A program made the translations under genes and the position numbers. Below are positions 21,900 through 34,049 of a DNA stretch of 64,000 nucleotides, piece after piece. Each line of letters begins with the position of its first letter. The first letter of the stretch is position 1. Source of the DNA: Thereva unica (lineage: Eukaryota; Arthropoda; Insecta; Diptera; Therevidae); assembly GCA_949987705.1 (NCBI GenBank), contig OX465282.1, forward strand, positions 11,582,501-11,646,500, written 5' to 3'. The notes beneath the pieces are model-generated. The model saw only the letters and a program-made list of their open reading frames with translations, was not told where the DNA came from and made no database searches.

Positions 21900-23110
21900 G
21901 AATAGCTTAAGCCGGTAATCGTATGATGGAAGAATACACCCTCATTGAAAAAAGACATGTGACCGTACAATTTAATGTGTTCAGCGTAATCAAGATTCTG
22001 CAATGTCTTAGCAAGGGAACAATGTCATGAATCGAAAGAATGAAGAGAAAGAGGGCCAAGATGACTGCCTTGAGAGACACCGGCTGACGCCTCTATGGTT
22101 GCAGACTTGGATCCATGGAAAAGAGCTTGGTAGGTCCTGTCAACTAAGTACGACTGGAACCATAATAGAAGGGCTTGCGGAAACCTAACTCTCTTAGATT
22201 GAGAATTACAATGGGGTGGGGGAGCTTTTCAAATGTCTTACTAAAATCAGTGTAAATACAGTCAGTTTGGTAACCGGAGCAAAGCCCGCAACAGCACGAA
22301 AATTGAACTCAAAGAGATTGGTGTTAGCTGAACGAGCTGGAAGAAACCATGTTGATTCATCAGAACTAGCCTAACTTATCAAAGTTAGCCTTTTCAAATA
22401 TGAAGGAATGGGTAACCAACTCCGGACAAGAATTATTCTCTGAGCTGAAGCAGTAATTAAGCAAGAGAATTTCATAATGCTCCTTTAATCCCTACGCAAG
22501 AGAGAAGGGTGGTAATAGTCAACGGACGTCAGAACTATTGGACTGGGATCAAAAATCAAGTTTACTGAGTCAGTAAAGAATACAAGAACAAACTGCCCCC
22601 CCCTAGCGCATTAGTCAGACCACTCATTTGATTCAAGCCAAGTGAGATTAAGAATTGAGAAAGCAATTAAAATTAAGATTGCCTTCAAGGATGCAGTTAT
22701 CGTCATCTTGATCCGATGCCTATTGAATATGAGGACTTCAACCCTAGGAGAAGTAACTCATCACCAGTGTCCATCATACTCAGAATATGATCAACACAAG
22801 AGATGATTATATCGTAGACGTCTTTACCTCCATGGTCAAGTGGGCTTATCATATCTAGTGGGATATAGTAGCACAGCAAGAAGGGATTTGTTTTGGAGAA
22901 GGAAATTTTGAGAGCGAGCAGCTCAATGTCAAGCGAGATAGAGACTAGGAAGCCAGATGGCTACTGGAAGCGAAAATTACGCCACTCCCATGAACCGCTT
23001 CCAATTCAGTGTTACGATCCCTTCGAACTACTTACTTGGTAGTAGGAATCAAACAGTTCAGCATTAAGAATGCCTTCATGTAGCCAGGTTTCAGTGAGTG
23101 CTATGACATC
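21900..23110 (-). mobile_element. Jockey/CR1-like LINE remnant, endonuclease plus RT (family K)
   Basis: Minus strand. Near 23,060-23,110 it reads IDVIALTETWLHEGIL (endonuclease, catalytic glutamate in T-E-T-W), then ISLDIELLALKISFSK and LLLLGLKSSYS, where the G-D-F-N motif should be but is lost. After a decayed gap come PARSANTNLFEFNFRAVAGF and VYTDFSKTFEKL in shifted frames near 22,240-22,330 (palm A). SAGVSQGSHLGPL follows near 22,060-22,100 (palm B), then ILDYAEHIKLYGHM near 21,970 for the YADD region, with both aspartates gone. It matches the plus-strand copy at 60.2-61.4 kb in order and wording. Confidence 0.8.
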
Positions 23111-23119
23111 GATCCCGCA

Positions 23120-25040
23120 ACCCGTCGATGACCGAAAGTTGTCGTTAGTTTTTCACCTGGTCCCTCTTCCGTTCTGGTAGTAAAGGTAAAGCGTTTCGAG
23201 TTTTTTGACATCTGTGGAGCGATCAGAGTAGAAGCCTTTTCATGATGGGCTCGAGTACAAGTGTGCGGAACAAAAAGCTTGGTAAGGGCCAGGGTATAAA
23301 GAGTTTCGGCAATAACAGGCGGTGCAGACAAAAAAAAAGAAACAACAGGCTTGGAAGCTTTATTGACTTTTCTCCAAAAAAAGATTTTTTTTAAACAAAA
23401 TTCTTGATTGAAAAAAGGGAAGTGGTCAGAAGGAACACCATAATCAATAGCCTTTTTAAAGGTCACTTCGCGTGAAACAGAATCAAAGTATTACAAGCAA
23501 CTTCTTACACTTCTTTCGACTGCTACAAGAAAAACATCTTCAAGTTCACGTAATTCCAAAAAACGAAGTAATATATATATATTTTTTTTCATTCTCAAAG
23601 CTTCCAATAAAATTTCAAATCCCATAAATTTTTTAGCGATTCCTTTCGAAAACGAAAAAAAGGGGGTGAACAAAAAAGCACAATTAGCACTCAACTAAAG
23701 TCCATTAGACGAAAACATGGAATCACACTTTCGATACTTCTTTTATAAGTTTTCAAGATTCAAGTGTTAGCATTGATGTCCTGGGACAAAAAGGGGGAAG
23801 CATGCGACATGATAGCAGCAGCACCAACAACAAGTGACCAACTACCTAATCAACAGAGCGAGAGAGCTGCAAATATCCAAGATGAGCGCACCCAAACAAC
23901 CCACACTCCACGCCGTGCAATAACAACAACAGCAACAAAAAACATGGTAGGCTTCTCCAAAAAGGACAATTTTTGTCCTGTTTCCTTGTTTGGATTTAGC
24001 GAAAAGTTTTTTCCAGATTTTTGTTTCTGTAGTATTTTTTTTGTTGTTGTCCATGATGTCGTCTCTTCGGAAGAGTCTCAAGAACTTTGCAGACGAGTTA
24101 AGAAAAGAAGGAAGAAGAAGTCCAAGACGAAAAAAAGAAACAGACCGAACTGAAGTAATAAACAAGAAAATGCACTGCTGACCATCGTCCACTGTAGTGT
24201 ATCTCAGAGACAAGAAAAAAATATTGTATGAAAAAAATAAATAAATAAACAGGGTAACAACGAAGGATGAAAAGGGAACTAGAGGGACACTTCCTCGTCC
24301 CTTTTGTCGTCGACCCATACACAGTCTGAAATCTCTCCTTCTCCTATCGCCCAAAGGAGATGCCCTGTATAGTACTCGTATACTATATGTGCAATCCTGT
24401 CATGATTCTTGGGGAGGATATAAGGTTGCCCTTTATTGTTTTTGTTGTTGTTGTTGGTTCAAGGGCTTGTGTTGTTTGCTGCACACGGTCTTGTTGTGTT
24501 TACCCATCTCTTTGGGTGGACGAGATAGTGGACTGTAGTAGACCAATGGGTCGACCTCGACAACGACGACGGCGTAACGGGCGCTGTGTGTGCCTTACTC
24601 TGGGTGAACAAATTCTAGAGTAAATTATTTTCGTGATTTGATCAACTCTTGTCCAGGCTATGCGAACAATGTTTCACACTAATGAATCAAAAGTTTTACA
24701 TCCCTTTTTGGACCCCTTTTGTATGTTTCGCTTGGAACATTGTTTTCAATTATGCACATATTTTCCCTCTGTGGACAATTTATAGAATTTTTATATAGAA
24801 AATGGGAAATTTAATTGTTCATACAAAAAAATAAATTGTGTTGCTTCGTTTTTGTTGGTGAATTTTCTTTATCCTAATTTAAAAGTTAAATAAAATCTGT
24901 GATGTAGTTAAATTAAACAAAAAAAAAATCCGAAAAAAGAGATTTAACAGGACCACCAACAAACAATTTTGCTATTTTTGCAACAATTATTGATAGCAGT
25001 CTGAGTCAGTCAACGATAACGGGCGCTTTCCACGTCAAAT
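23120..25040. other. Intergenic, low-complexity frames
   Basis: Contains a TA tract near 23,572-23,583, CAA/TTG repeats near 23,920 and 24,445, and AT-rich stretches. The long minus-strand frame at 23,842-24,354 is a Phe/Ser/Cys-rich translation of simple sequence, not a credible protein. Confidence 0.45.
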
Positions 25041-25044
25041 TATT

Positions 25045-27165
25045 CAATTCGCCCCGTGGAATGTACGAACAGGACATCACGTCGCTCAAAAGGAAATCAT
25101 ATTAATGGAATTATCGAAATGCAAAATACCTATTGGAACTACGACTCCGGATCCGGGACATTGACGCTCGTACCACCAACAATCGACAAAACGATTACGC
25201 TTCACTTTTCCGGTGGTGAGAAATGAACGGCGTCGGGTTTATGGTCGGTCGACAGGCTGCCAGCAGCGTTGTCGCATTCAAACTGATATCCCAGCGTTTG
25301 GTAGTTAGCCCGATTACTGGCCCCATATCGTATCCGTTTATGCGCCAACCAGGACCAGCCCAGATGCGAACAAGGACGAATCAGCTTCAACAGACGTTGA
25401 ATACGATACCTCGAACCGAATTAGTCATACTCGCAGGGGTCTTTAATGCACATTCAGATCAATTTTGAACAAGCTGGAAAGGAACGATCGGACACGGAGT
25501 AATTAACAACAACGGCTCACGTCTCCTTTCGTTCGCAGCTCAAAAAATTTGATCGTTCAGCCAGCAGCAATAGAGCCAACCGGATCTTCAGCAACTCACC
25601 TGGCGAAATTCATCCGACAAAGACTTGGCGATGTTAGACTATGTTTTGATCCACGCAAGAGTCCGATCGCCGCTCAAAGACGTACCCCCGATTGCGGATC
25701 GAGCCATTATCTTGTTCGAGCGAAATTACAGATGCGATAAGAAAGAGCGAAGAAAATGGCGCCACCACCTGCCAAGAAGAATTGGGCGTGTCTACGGGAC
25801 CCGGCCATCGGGCGATAGCTTCTAATGGCATTATTCAACAGGTTCACGGCGCTCGCAATACTGGACGATATCGATGTACAATTGTCGAAGTCCATTGTGG
25901 AGCTCGTCGATCAGCGGAAACGGATGAAACACGTCGATTTCGAGCAATACCGATGGTTGAACAAAGCAGCTCGATAGAATATGAAATCAGAACGAGAAGC
26001 GCACTGGAATAATGTTACGGCCGACATGGAAGGAGCGTCGTCGACGCATGAGTGCCAGACGCTGTACAAGACAATCTGGCGATTAGGCGGCAAAACAAGA
26101 TCAACAAACGACAACATCAAAAAATCGGATGGAACTTTCGTGACAGGGCTCAGCACCCGAACCGCCGATTATCGAACAGCCGACAAATCAGTTTCTCGAT
26201 ACAAACCGACAATTATCTAGGTGAAGACGGGAATAAAATCGCTGAAAAATGGAAAAGCGCCAAGAATAGACCAAGTAACCGCCGAGATGATCAAAGCCGG
26301 AGATGGTGTCTTATTACAACGACTTCACATCCTCCAGGTTGAATTGTTGTCCCAATTTTGAAGATAAGCGACAATCGAAAATGCAAGAATTATCGCGGTA
26401 TTGGCCTACTTCCATTCGTCGCCAAGGTATTTTTGCGAAAATCATACAATCGAGGCTACAGAAGCATCGACAGCAGACGAGCCGAAAAAAACAAGCGCGA
26501 TTTAGACCACATCGAGGATGCATTGATCAAATATTCGCTCTCCGTCTGCTTATGGAAGAAAGAATTCGTTGCGCCAAACGATCTGTTGTCATTTTCATCG
26601 ATTTCAAATCCGCCTTCGATGGCATCGATTGGAATAGCTTGTGGAAAGCCTTGGAAACCGAACATGTGCCATTGAAAATCATTCATCTTCTCCAAGCGTA
26701 GTACGATGGCTCAACCAGCAACGTTCGTATTCGAAGCGACTTATGCGATTCAAACGGGTGTTCTACATGAAAAGGTCGCTTCGACACTTCGATGCTATTA
26801 TACGTGAAGTATTCGATGGACGACTCGGAGTTCGATACGACGGAGCAGCTTCGTAACCGATTTGATGTTCGCCGACGATAGCCAACACGGATGCCGAAAA
26901 AACGAACGACATGACGACATTTCCTGCATCGTCCAGTCAAGGGTTAGAAATCAAAGCGGAAAGGACCAAGGTGCTCACAACGGTCAGATTGAAAGCCAGT
27001 GTTCACCTCGATGGAACCCAAATCGAACAGGTTGCGATGTTCAAATATTTGGGATCATTGGTTGAGGAAAAGATGGCTACGACGGCTGACGTTCACAGCC
27101 ATATCGGCCAAGCAACAGCAAAATTCGCCTCGCTCAAGTGGTGCATATAGAAACGTACAACTACT
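25045..27165 (+). mobile_element. RTE-type LINE pseudogene, endonuclease plus RT
   Basis: The largest recognisable LINE copy by domain content. Endonuclease: PWNVRTGHHVAQKE near 25,055, MNGVGFMVGRQAASSVVAF at 25,223, then LVILAGVFNAHSDQF near 25,430, where the catalytic aspartate of GDFNAH is valine. Linker: EREAHWNNVTADME, TLYKTIWRLGGKTRS near 25,985-26,100. RT: KKQARFRPHRGCIDQIFALR, VVIFIDFKSAFDGIDW (palm A) near 26,590-26,640, MFADDSQHGCRK (motif C, FADD intact) near 26,862, then GLEIKAERTKVLTT and FKYLGSLVEEKM to about 27,090. Frameshifts and stops separate these blocks. It has no RNase H, consistent with RTE. No terminal repeats were found. Confidence 0.88.
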
Positions 27166-27169
27166 ATCT

Positions 27170-29985
27170 ATCTGTTTTCTCGTTCTAACACCCGGTGATA
27201 CCTAGGTCTACTAGTGTATCTTCATGTGACAAAAGTAAGTTTCACCTCACCTACCATGACTTCACGTCCACGGCATTTTTCGGTTTCGTTCCTGCCAGAA
27301 TATAATAGAGACTCGTCCAGGACTTGGTGAGATATGCCCCACGTACCGTGCTATCTGGTCTTTCTTAATTCCAGGATCTTCATATTATATATTCGATCAT
27401 CTCGTTGGAAACTTTATCCAGTCAGCCCAACTGACTTGAAACTTTATTATGGTGCAGATCAGTCACCATTTGACCGTCTCATGGTATATTGGGAGTTCAT
27501 ATTATTCCTAGACTGGAACGCTATCCATGAAAGTAGCCTATTCGTTTGCAGAATTTCATGGTTATATGTAAAACTCTACCAAAAAATGTCACGATTTTTC
27601 GTCAGTCTCAACAAGACCTATCGCCAGCCGACTGTTCCGTAAACTTTGCAGAATCACCCTGTAGCACAGAGAAGAACTGTTGCGTTCTAGGTTGAACTTA
27701 TGTCATTTTAGATTCATTCGGAAATTAAAAACCGACCATTTGATATCTAATATTAATGTTTTGAATGAAGTGATTCTTACCACAGATGTAGTTTTTCCAC
27801 ATAAAAGAGATTAATATGTTTGGACCTGGCCGAATGATGGACACCAATTAACTTGGGAATGATAGAGCAATCATACCAGTTCAAAAACCAGTTACCATCC
27901 ACAGCGGCAGTTAAAACTTAACAATTTCAATATCATTAAGCAATGAAAGAAGAACTGATTTTAATTTCAATCTTTTAATGCCTAAAAACATATAAAAAAA
28001 ATTAAAATTTAATTAAATAAAATATGAATAGCCACTCAAAAACGAACCAAAAACCCATTTTAGCCATAAACCCCAACCAGTTCTTCCATATAATATCCAC
28101 TATACCTTTAATTATCACCTTTCAAGAAGAAGAAAAAAACAGTTACATATCGCACACATCCACATTAACACCAATGTTGCATTTGATGCCTCTACTCTAA
28201 TCCACGAAACATCATAAAACTGACCCAACATAAAACTTGAGAAAAACTTTTCATCATTTTTTTTATATCTTCTTCGACGTTTCTTTAGTGATAGATGCAC
28301 TTACTATCATCGTCGTCTATCCCTATCGCCCTGCACCTCTGCTCGCGGACAACAAATGGTATGCCATAAAACTTACTTAGTGCGCAGCCGCAAAAAGATT
28401 ACTTCAAGACGTTTATTAACCAATGGAAATGGCAGTAAGCCACAATAGAAGATGATCGCTGGTGTTGTTGGTGCTGTTGTTGTTGGTGGAGTATGAAGAA
28501 TATATGAAAAATGGACACAGTACATCGAGGAATTGACCTTCATTAGTAACTTTGTGACCTTAATTGCTACTTTGGGGGTTGGGCTTGGGTTGGGAGAAGA
28601 AAAGAAGAATGTGGAATTTTTATAGGCAGAGTTCAAGACTTGTGTGGTATTTTTTAAAGGAGAGGTAGGTATAATGATAAGATGATAAGGTATTGAAGAG
28701 GTTATCGTGACCTTAAAACAATGGCTGGTTTGGTACTTAGGCGCACCTGTAGGAGAGATGATGCGTTGGAGAATGCGTTGGATGATGCAAATGTGAAGCA
28801 CTTCGTCGATTTTCCTTGATTGAAGAATATGTGATTGGCGTTATTAGGAAATTTAAAAAAGTGAAAAAAGAAATTCGTTTTTCAGAATTGTGTTATATTT
28901 TGACTTCAGTTAAAACGTCTTCTTCAACTTATTTACAAAACTTAACTTATTTTGATTATCAGAAAACAGATTTGATGTTAGTAAAGGAGAATGACCATCA
29001 ACGGTACTGGTTTTTCTCATGCATCAAGATAAAAATTATATTACAATTATTTTCTTAACTTTTGAAGTCATTCTGCAATTAGAATGCCAATTTTGTATTG
29101 GGGTTATTTTGTAAACGTAATAAGTTATGAAATTGTTTTGATAAAATGAATTACCTACTGCCGGCTATTCTTACGTTAAAGTGTTGCCATAATCAAAATA
29201 AGTAAATATATTGACAACTCTGTCTGGAATATATTCAGTGGAAGTGAATACTGAAATTGATGAGGATATTCCTCTGATTTTAGGCCTAAATAATTATTTG
29301 TTAAGAGGTAGGATTAAATCCAGGCATGTGAACAGTCATAACAGGAAATATAAAGGCAAGGTACTGATTTATTTAAGTCTCTATCCCATCAGATATGCTC
29401 ATTAATCTGCTCTCCAAACTACGACCTATAAACTTCCCTCTATACACGACGCGACGGATATTTCTATTTTGAGGTTAAGTTACGTTTTCTAAAAAAACTT
29501 GGAAATGCGGGTTTTGATTCCAAAATGGCAATTGTAGATGGTTATTTGGTTAATTTATAAACCACCTTAAACAACTTTGGAATTGACGCAACTCTGTACC
29601 GTGGTCCATATTGTCGTGGTCATTCTCCTTTCAAAAAAAAAAAAAAATAAAACTTACCAGTAGATATATATGTAAATATTTAAATGGATTGAATTCATGT
29701 ACATACCTGAAAAGAAAACAATATTTTAGTTAGAGAATAGATGGTACTCATTATACACTTAGAAATATAAGAACATATCAACTAAATAATAACTCACTGG
29801 AACTCACAAAGTTTCTAGTTTTCTCTAGCACTTTTATGTTCCATTGTCAAGCGTATTAATTTAGAATATAAGTGTGCGAAAGAAAACTTTAGAGCGTCGA
29901 GAAAGTCCTTCTTCAACTTATTTTCTTATTGAAAAAATTGGGAAGCCGTTAAAAAAAATACATTTTCATAATCAACTGCTGTGAA
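27170..29985. other. Intergenic, nothing firm
   Basis: AT-rich. GCAGAATCACCCTGTA at about 27,649-27,664 looks like a mariner-type terminus (TACAGGGTG on the other strand) without a partner. A GTTGTTGGTGCTGTTGTTG tract lies near 28,463. Frames at 27,334-27,642, 28,373-28,801 and 28,816-29,058 have no recognisable domain. Confidence 0.4.
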
Positions 29986-29989
29986 TACA

Positions 29990-30360
29990 CTATGTGACAG
30001 AAGGGGCTCCAGTTTAACATAGATATTACTAGTTTATAGAAAAATCTTTTATTCGAAGGCTTTCTGTTTCTTTTTAGTGACGCTCTGGATGGTTACTAGC
30101 GTCTCCCTAACTTTAAAGCACCGTGGTAGACATACAGGTTGTTGGGCCAACTGAAAACCGAATCAAGTGTCTACTTGAGACAGCTTTGTGTGATAACTCT
30201 TCCTCATCCGTGATTATTATGGCAACATCATCTACGTAAGACTGAACAAATTTTTTTTTTAAGGATTGAGTAGTTCTAGGTCTTCATCTACAACAAGGAA
30301 CCCCGAGAAAGAAGGCAAAATACATTTCTGGGGCCATCCTTTTGTTATAGTGCATCCAAA
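29990..30360 (-). mobile_element. RNase H-type LINE RT scrap (family N)
   Basis: Minus strand, from about 30,345: a motif-B-like GCPQ, then FLVVDEDLELLNP, then, in another frame, FVQSYVDDVAIIITDEE near 30,205-30,255, which is the Y/F-x-D-D catalytic box with both aspartates kept. The order GCPQ...(L)VVDE...YxDDVAI is that of the N family (compare CPQGGVLSPLLW...VIDEFL...ADNIII at 62.2-62.35 kb). It is short and frameshifted. Confidence 0.6.
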
Positions 30361-30780
30361 GACCTCTTAACCAATTTTATAAATAAGAGTCAATCTAGCA
30401 ATAAATTATTCTGCTTTAGGCTCTTCCACTTAAAACCTTAGCTATAATGTCGATCACCCCGGATTAAAAATCTGGAGATCCCTAGGCAGAATCTGTGTGT
30501 GAAACAAGCGCGCGACACGTTCGTATTACATGCACACGCCGAGCTTTCTTTCCAACCTTTGATACGGCGCATACCCAAACTTAAAGAGAAAAAGCATGGT
30601 AGTATAGTTTTGTTGGATTCGGACCACCTATTTCACAATAGTGCATAATCAAGCTTTTCGTTTGTGTATTGGGAATCTTGCGGTTTGGTGAGTTTTTTTG
30701 TTCCACATATGTCAGACTTGAACTTTGCTGTAGTGTGTATTGGGTGTTTCATGCTGAGACAGTCTACTAGGCAGACCAAC

Positions 30781-30794
30781 TTACCTGAATAGCT
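30781..30794. repeat. 14-bp target-site duplication, left copy
   Basis: TTACCTGAATAGCT, identical to 32,330-32,343, brackets the R1-type insertion. It lies immediately before the poly-T (tail) end. Confidence 0.9.
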
Positions 30795-32329
30795 TTTTTT
30801 TTGTTTTTTTTTTGTTTTACGAGGGATGGTGAGAATCTTCATAGACACCGCTGAGGGTCCGCACTCAGACAGTTTGTCGGATTTTTACCGAACTAAACTC
30901 ACCACCCCCTTGTGTGACGCTTACCCCGCCCGGGACCGCCGCGAGGCATTACTTCGGGCGGGCGTCACCACCATGACCCTTTAGGTGTCCCTCTGGTCTT
31001 TACCCATAGGGGTTGCTACTGCTCACGGCATTTCTTCGCCTTTCTCTCTTTCTGGTGGCTTCTTCTTGCCTTAACTTTCTGTGAATGGCCTTCAGGGTTG
31101 CTTCCACTTTCTTCCACATTTCCTCGGATCTCATCATATGTTCTACGATGTTTTCCGGCGTTAGTGGCGCCTGGGCCGTTTCTTCTAATTCCGCCCTTTC
31201 CTCGGCGTATCTCGAGCAGGCAAAGAAGACGTGCTCCGCGTCTTCTTCCGTCGCTGGGCATACCGGACACAACGAAGAATCATCGTGGCCGAAGCGGTGG
31301 AGGTATTTCCTATACCCCCCATGTCCGCTCAGGAACTGCGTGAGGTCGTAACTTACTTCCCCACGCTCCCTCGAAACCCATATTTCCACGTTAGGGATAA
31401 GTCTGTGGGTCCAACGACCCTTAACAGACTCGTCCCACTTCCCCTGCCATTCCCTTAAGGACTCACAGCGCGCAATCTGCCGCCGTACCCTTCTTGGCTG
31501 TCCTCTACCGTATTCTGAGTCATAGAGACGCATGCCCTCCCTCGCCAGAATGTCCACGGGAATCATCCCCGCTATCACGCACGCCGCATCGTCGGACGTG
31601 GTCCTGTACGCGCAGCAAGCGCGAAATGCACTTAGCCTATATGCACCCCTCCATTTTCTGCTATTAGCAGTCCTGTTTAACGCTGCTGCCCACACTGGCG
31701 CTGCGTATAACAGGACTGAACTGACCACCCTCCCCAAGAGGAGGCGCCGACTCGGTCTAGGGCCCCCAACATTGGGCAGCATTCTTGCGAGTGCTGCACA
31801 AATCGCAGAAGCTTTGTCTGCCGTGCCCTCCAAGTGCGCTTTGAAATTTAGCCTCCGATCGATCATCACTCCCAGGTACCTTAGAGCGGGCTGTGAGTGG
31901 ATGATCTGTTCCCCTACCTTGATCTTCACGGATACTGGCTTTCGCCGTTTGCTGATCAGCACTGCTTCAGTTTTGTGCTCAGCAAGCTTCAACCCAGCGC
32001 GTTCTAACCACGCTTTTATTTCCCAGATCGCTTCGTTCGCATACAGTTCGATGTCATCTGGGTGTTTTCCTTCGACAACTACCCCGATATCATCTGCGAA
32101 CCCGATCGCCACTGCTTCCTTTGGAAGACGAAGCCCCAACACATCATTGTACATTGCGATCCATAGGAGAGGGCCCAGGACGGAACCTTGCGGGACACCG
32201 CATGTTGTCCCGAACACTTTAGGACCATCATCCGAATCACAATGAAGCGACCTACCCTGGAGGTAGTCGGCCACTACACGCACTAGGTACTTAGGTGTGC
32301 CTAGCTTGATTAACGCCTCAACTATTTAT
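30795..32329 (-). mobile_element. 5'-truncated R1-clade LINE insertion with TSD and A-rich tail
   Basis: Complete insertion unit of about 1.53 kb. The 14-bp word TTACCTGAATAGCT flanks both sides. On the minus strand it starts inside the reverse transcriptase, runs through the stop at 31,000, has a 3' UTR of about 170 bp and ends in an A-rich tail interrupted by single Cs (poly-T on the plus strand from about 30,793). Direct repeats plus tail plus 5' truncation are the signature of target-primed reverse transcription. The target is not rDNA, so unlike classical R1 this family member is not confined to the 28S site. The intact frame and perfect duplication suggest a recent insertion. Confidence 0.92.
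31000..32328 (-). CDS. R1-type ORF2, C-terminal part (RT palm/thumb plus zinc knuckle), 5'-truncated
   Basis: Open for 442 codons. The natural start is missing: coding enters from the truncated edge (EALIKLGTPKYLV), and the first Met at 32,283 is internal. GVPQGSVLGPLLWIAMYND is palm motif B and AIGFADDIGVVVEG is the catalytic motif C with both aspartates. KAWLERAGLKLAEHKTEAVL and LRYLGVMIDRRLNFKAH are motifs D and E. A C-terminal CPVC-x10-H-x4-C knuckle (CPVCPATEEDAEHVFFAC) and a basic tail end the protein. It lacks endonuclease and motif A because of the truncation, so it cannot act alone. It would normally copy its own RNA into DNA at a nicked chromosomal target. The 15.0-13.8 kb fragment carries the complementary N-terminal domains, but they need not derive from one family member. 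Confidence 0.92.
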
Positions 32330-32343
32330 TTACCTGAATAGCT
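32330..32343. repeat. 14-bp target-site duplication, right copy
   Basis: TTACCTGAATAGCT, identical to 30,781-30,794, marks the 5' (truncated) edge of the R1-type insertion. Confidence 0.9.
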
Positions 32344-32449
32344 GTGCAGCTGGCTGCCTATATAGCTGAGAGCTTTAATTTAATTTATAATATGTTGAAT
32401 ACAAATTGATGCAACTATACAGATAGACCAGGCAGGAAGCTACACTGCT

Positions 32450-32615
32450 AGGCTTGTTGGTCTGTCGGGTCTGTTTGGTCTGCCTGACCGGTCTATCTGG
32501 TCTGTCTGAGTGGCCTATCTATTTGCTCCTTCTGCTTGCTCCGTCTATCTTGTCTCTTAGTCTGATCAATTTGTCTTGTCTGTCTGCATGGTCTGTCTAG
32601 ACTGGACTATCTCGT
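32450..32615. repeat. Degenerate GGTCTGTCT short tandem repeat
   Basis: About fifteen imperfect copies of a 9-10 bp word (GGTCTGTCT, GGTCTGCCT, GGTCTATCT and similar) lie close together. It codes for nothing recognisable. Confidence 0.65.
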
Positions 32616-32619
32616 TAAG

Positions 32620-33675
32620 ATTGATTTGAGTTTGCTTTGTGTGTAAAACTATTATATAAAAAAATTACTTGGCTCCAATTTGTATGCGATACACTATAAG
32701 TTCACCAAACCGCAAACGCTTCCAAGGACACCAACCGCAGCTTCCGCCCAAAACACAAACGAAAAGCTCGGGTGCGCAAGAGATGGTACCGGACCTACAT
32801 AGCTATACTACTAAGCATGGCTCGATAGGCGGGGAGAAGTACCGCACAGTGTTAAATGATGATGTGATTATGATGTAATGATTACGTTCGCCTTCATGAA
32901 ATATTTTTATATTTTTTTATGTTGCCTATGCTTAAATTCGGCCGTGATGTCGATGGTTGGTTCTGTCAGCGCAATTTCTTAATATAGCAATTTACTGTCT
33001 ACATACTGTATAGAAAAAAATTATGAAGGCCCATTTCAGTAGACTTCATTATTAGATTGAGAAGCGAAGAGTGGTTGGCGCAGGAAAATGTGGGTATAAT
33101 TTTGCTACATCCAGGTAAAATACTCACCAGGAATTTTCCTGATGGATACTACTACCGACGATACCGACATTATCCAACGGTAACAAACAATCAAATTTAC
33201 CACGTCTTGATTGAAAGAAGAGGCTCCACGAGCATACTAGATGTAGGACTAATCCAAGAGAACTTTAAGCTAAAACTTGAAGAAGAAGAGATGCGTACCA
33301 GAATGCTGTTGTACAAAACTTGAGAGAAGGAATAGGAACGTCAATGAAAAAAACTAAAAGCAGCCTCAGAAAAGACACTGGGCTGGACTCTGCGACAGAC
33401 AAGAATCAGGTCTGTTGATCCGCAGTTGAAAGAGAAATCAGAGGAGTACATCGCAAGACCCAAAAGAGCAAGGAAGGAAGTCTTCAAGCTAAAAAGAAGA
33501 ACTTCAAGCAAGTTGTGCAGAATAATAATACGCCATGCCGTCTCACTTGGAGAAATTCCATAAAGGAGGCCAACGCTCGATTTAGGGTGTAGCGCCATTG
33601 GATGGATTGATGGATGAAGTCAAAAATCTCGCTGCGGTTGATGGCGCCCTGCGATTCCGTATCGGTATGACAGAA
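32620..33675. other. Unassigned, possibly 5' part of the next LINE remnant
   Basis: An 88-codon plus-strand frame (33,057-33,323) with no domain I recognise. Around 33,340-33,560 the plus strand is rich in Lys/Arg codons, as in the linker upstream of LINE reverse transcriptases, but no diagnostic motif is present. Confidence 0.3.
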
Positions 33676-33679
33676 GAAG

Positions 33680-34045
33680 TAGGACTAGTCTGTTAATGGT
33701 CGGTGTACCTATAAGATTATCCAAAAGCGAGTAGGTGGCACCTTACGATATTCCTAAATGAGCGTGAAGGATATGGAAAATTCTACCACCGTTTTGAGCA
33801 TGATGAGTCACCTATGAACCCAGAATCTCCAGGTATCAAACAGTAGGCAGCGTACGTCCTCTTTCGTTGTACGACATTCGCTGATCGTCGGGGCAGCTGG
33901 AGTCGCGATTGATATCGAAGCACCTCCTAGGCCACATGACAAGGTTCTAAGATGTGTGGATGAAATTGGAAGCAGCACAAAAGGGAAGTTAAGGATGGAA
34001 GATAGCAAAATATATCGAGAAAAAAAGGCAAAGAAACGTTAAGAT
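33680..34045 (+). mobile_element. R1-clade LINE remnant, C-terminal end (family R)
   Basis: The plus strand reads LTIFLNEREGYGKFYHRFEH then DESPMNPESP, AAYVLFRCTTFADRRGS and finally MEDSKIYREKKAKKR. These match, in order, LTQFLSGHGGYRKYLHRFGH, DDSSLCPVCP, AEHVFFACSRYAEERA and the basic tail of the 31.0-32.3 kb copy. The knuckle cysteines are lost (CPVC became NPES). A stop near 33,841 and frame changes mark it as a pseudogene. Confidence 0.75.
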
Positions 34046-34049
34046 TATT

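Noticed and set aside
23842..24354. 170-codon minus-strand open frame as a gene
   Set aside because: The translation is Phe/Ser/Cys/Arg-rich and follows purine- and pyrimidine-rich simple sequence. A plus-strand frame overlaps it and no domain is recognisable.
27649..27664. Mariner terminal inverted repeat
   Set aside because: Only one end (complement of TACAGGGTG) is visible and no transposase or matching end lies within reach.
28373..28801. 142-codon minus-strand open frame as a gene
   Set aside because: Contains a translated GTTGTTGGTGCTG simple repeat, with Thr/Pro/Ser-rich composition, no domain and no supporting context.
31532..32245. 237-codon plus-strand open frame
   Set aside because: Antisense shadow of the R1-type reverse transcriptase read on the minus strand, which contains all conserved motifs.
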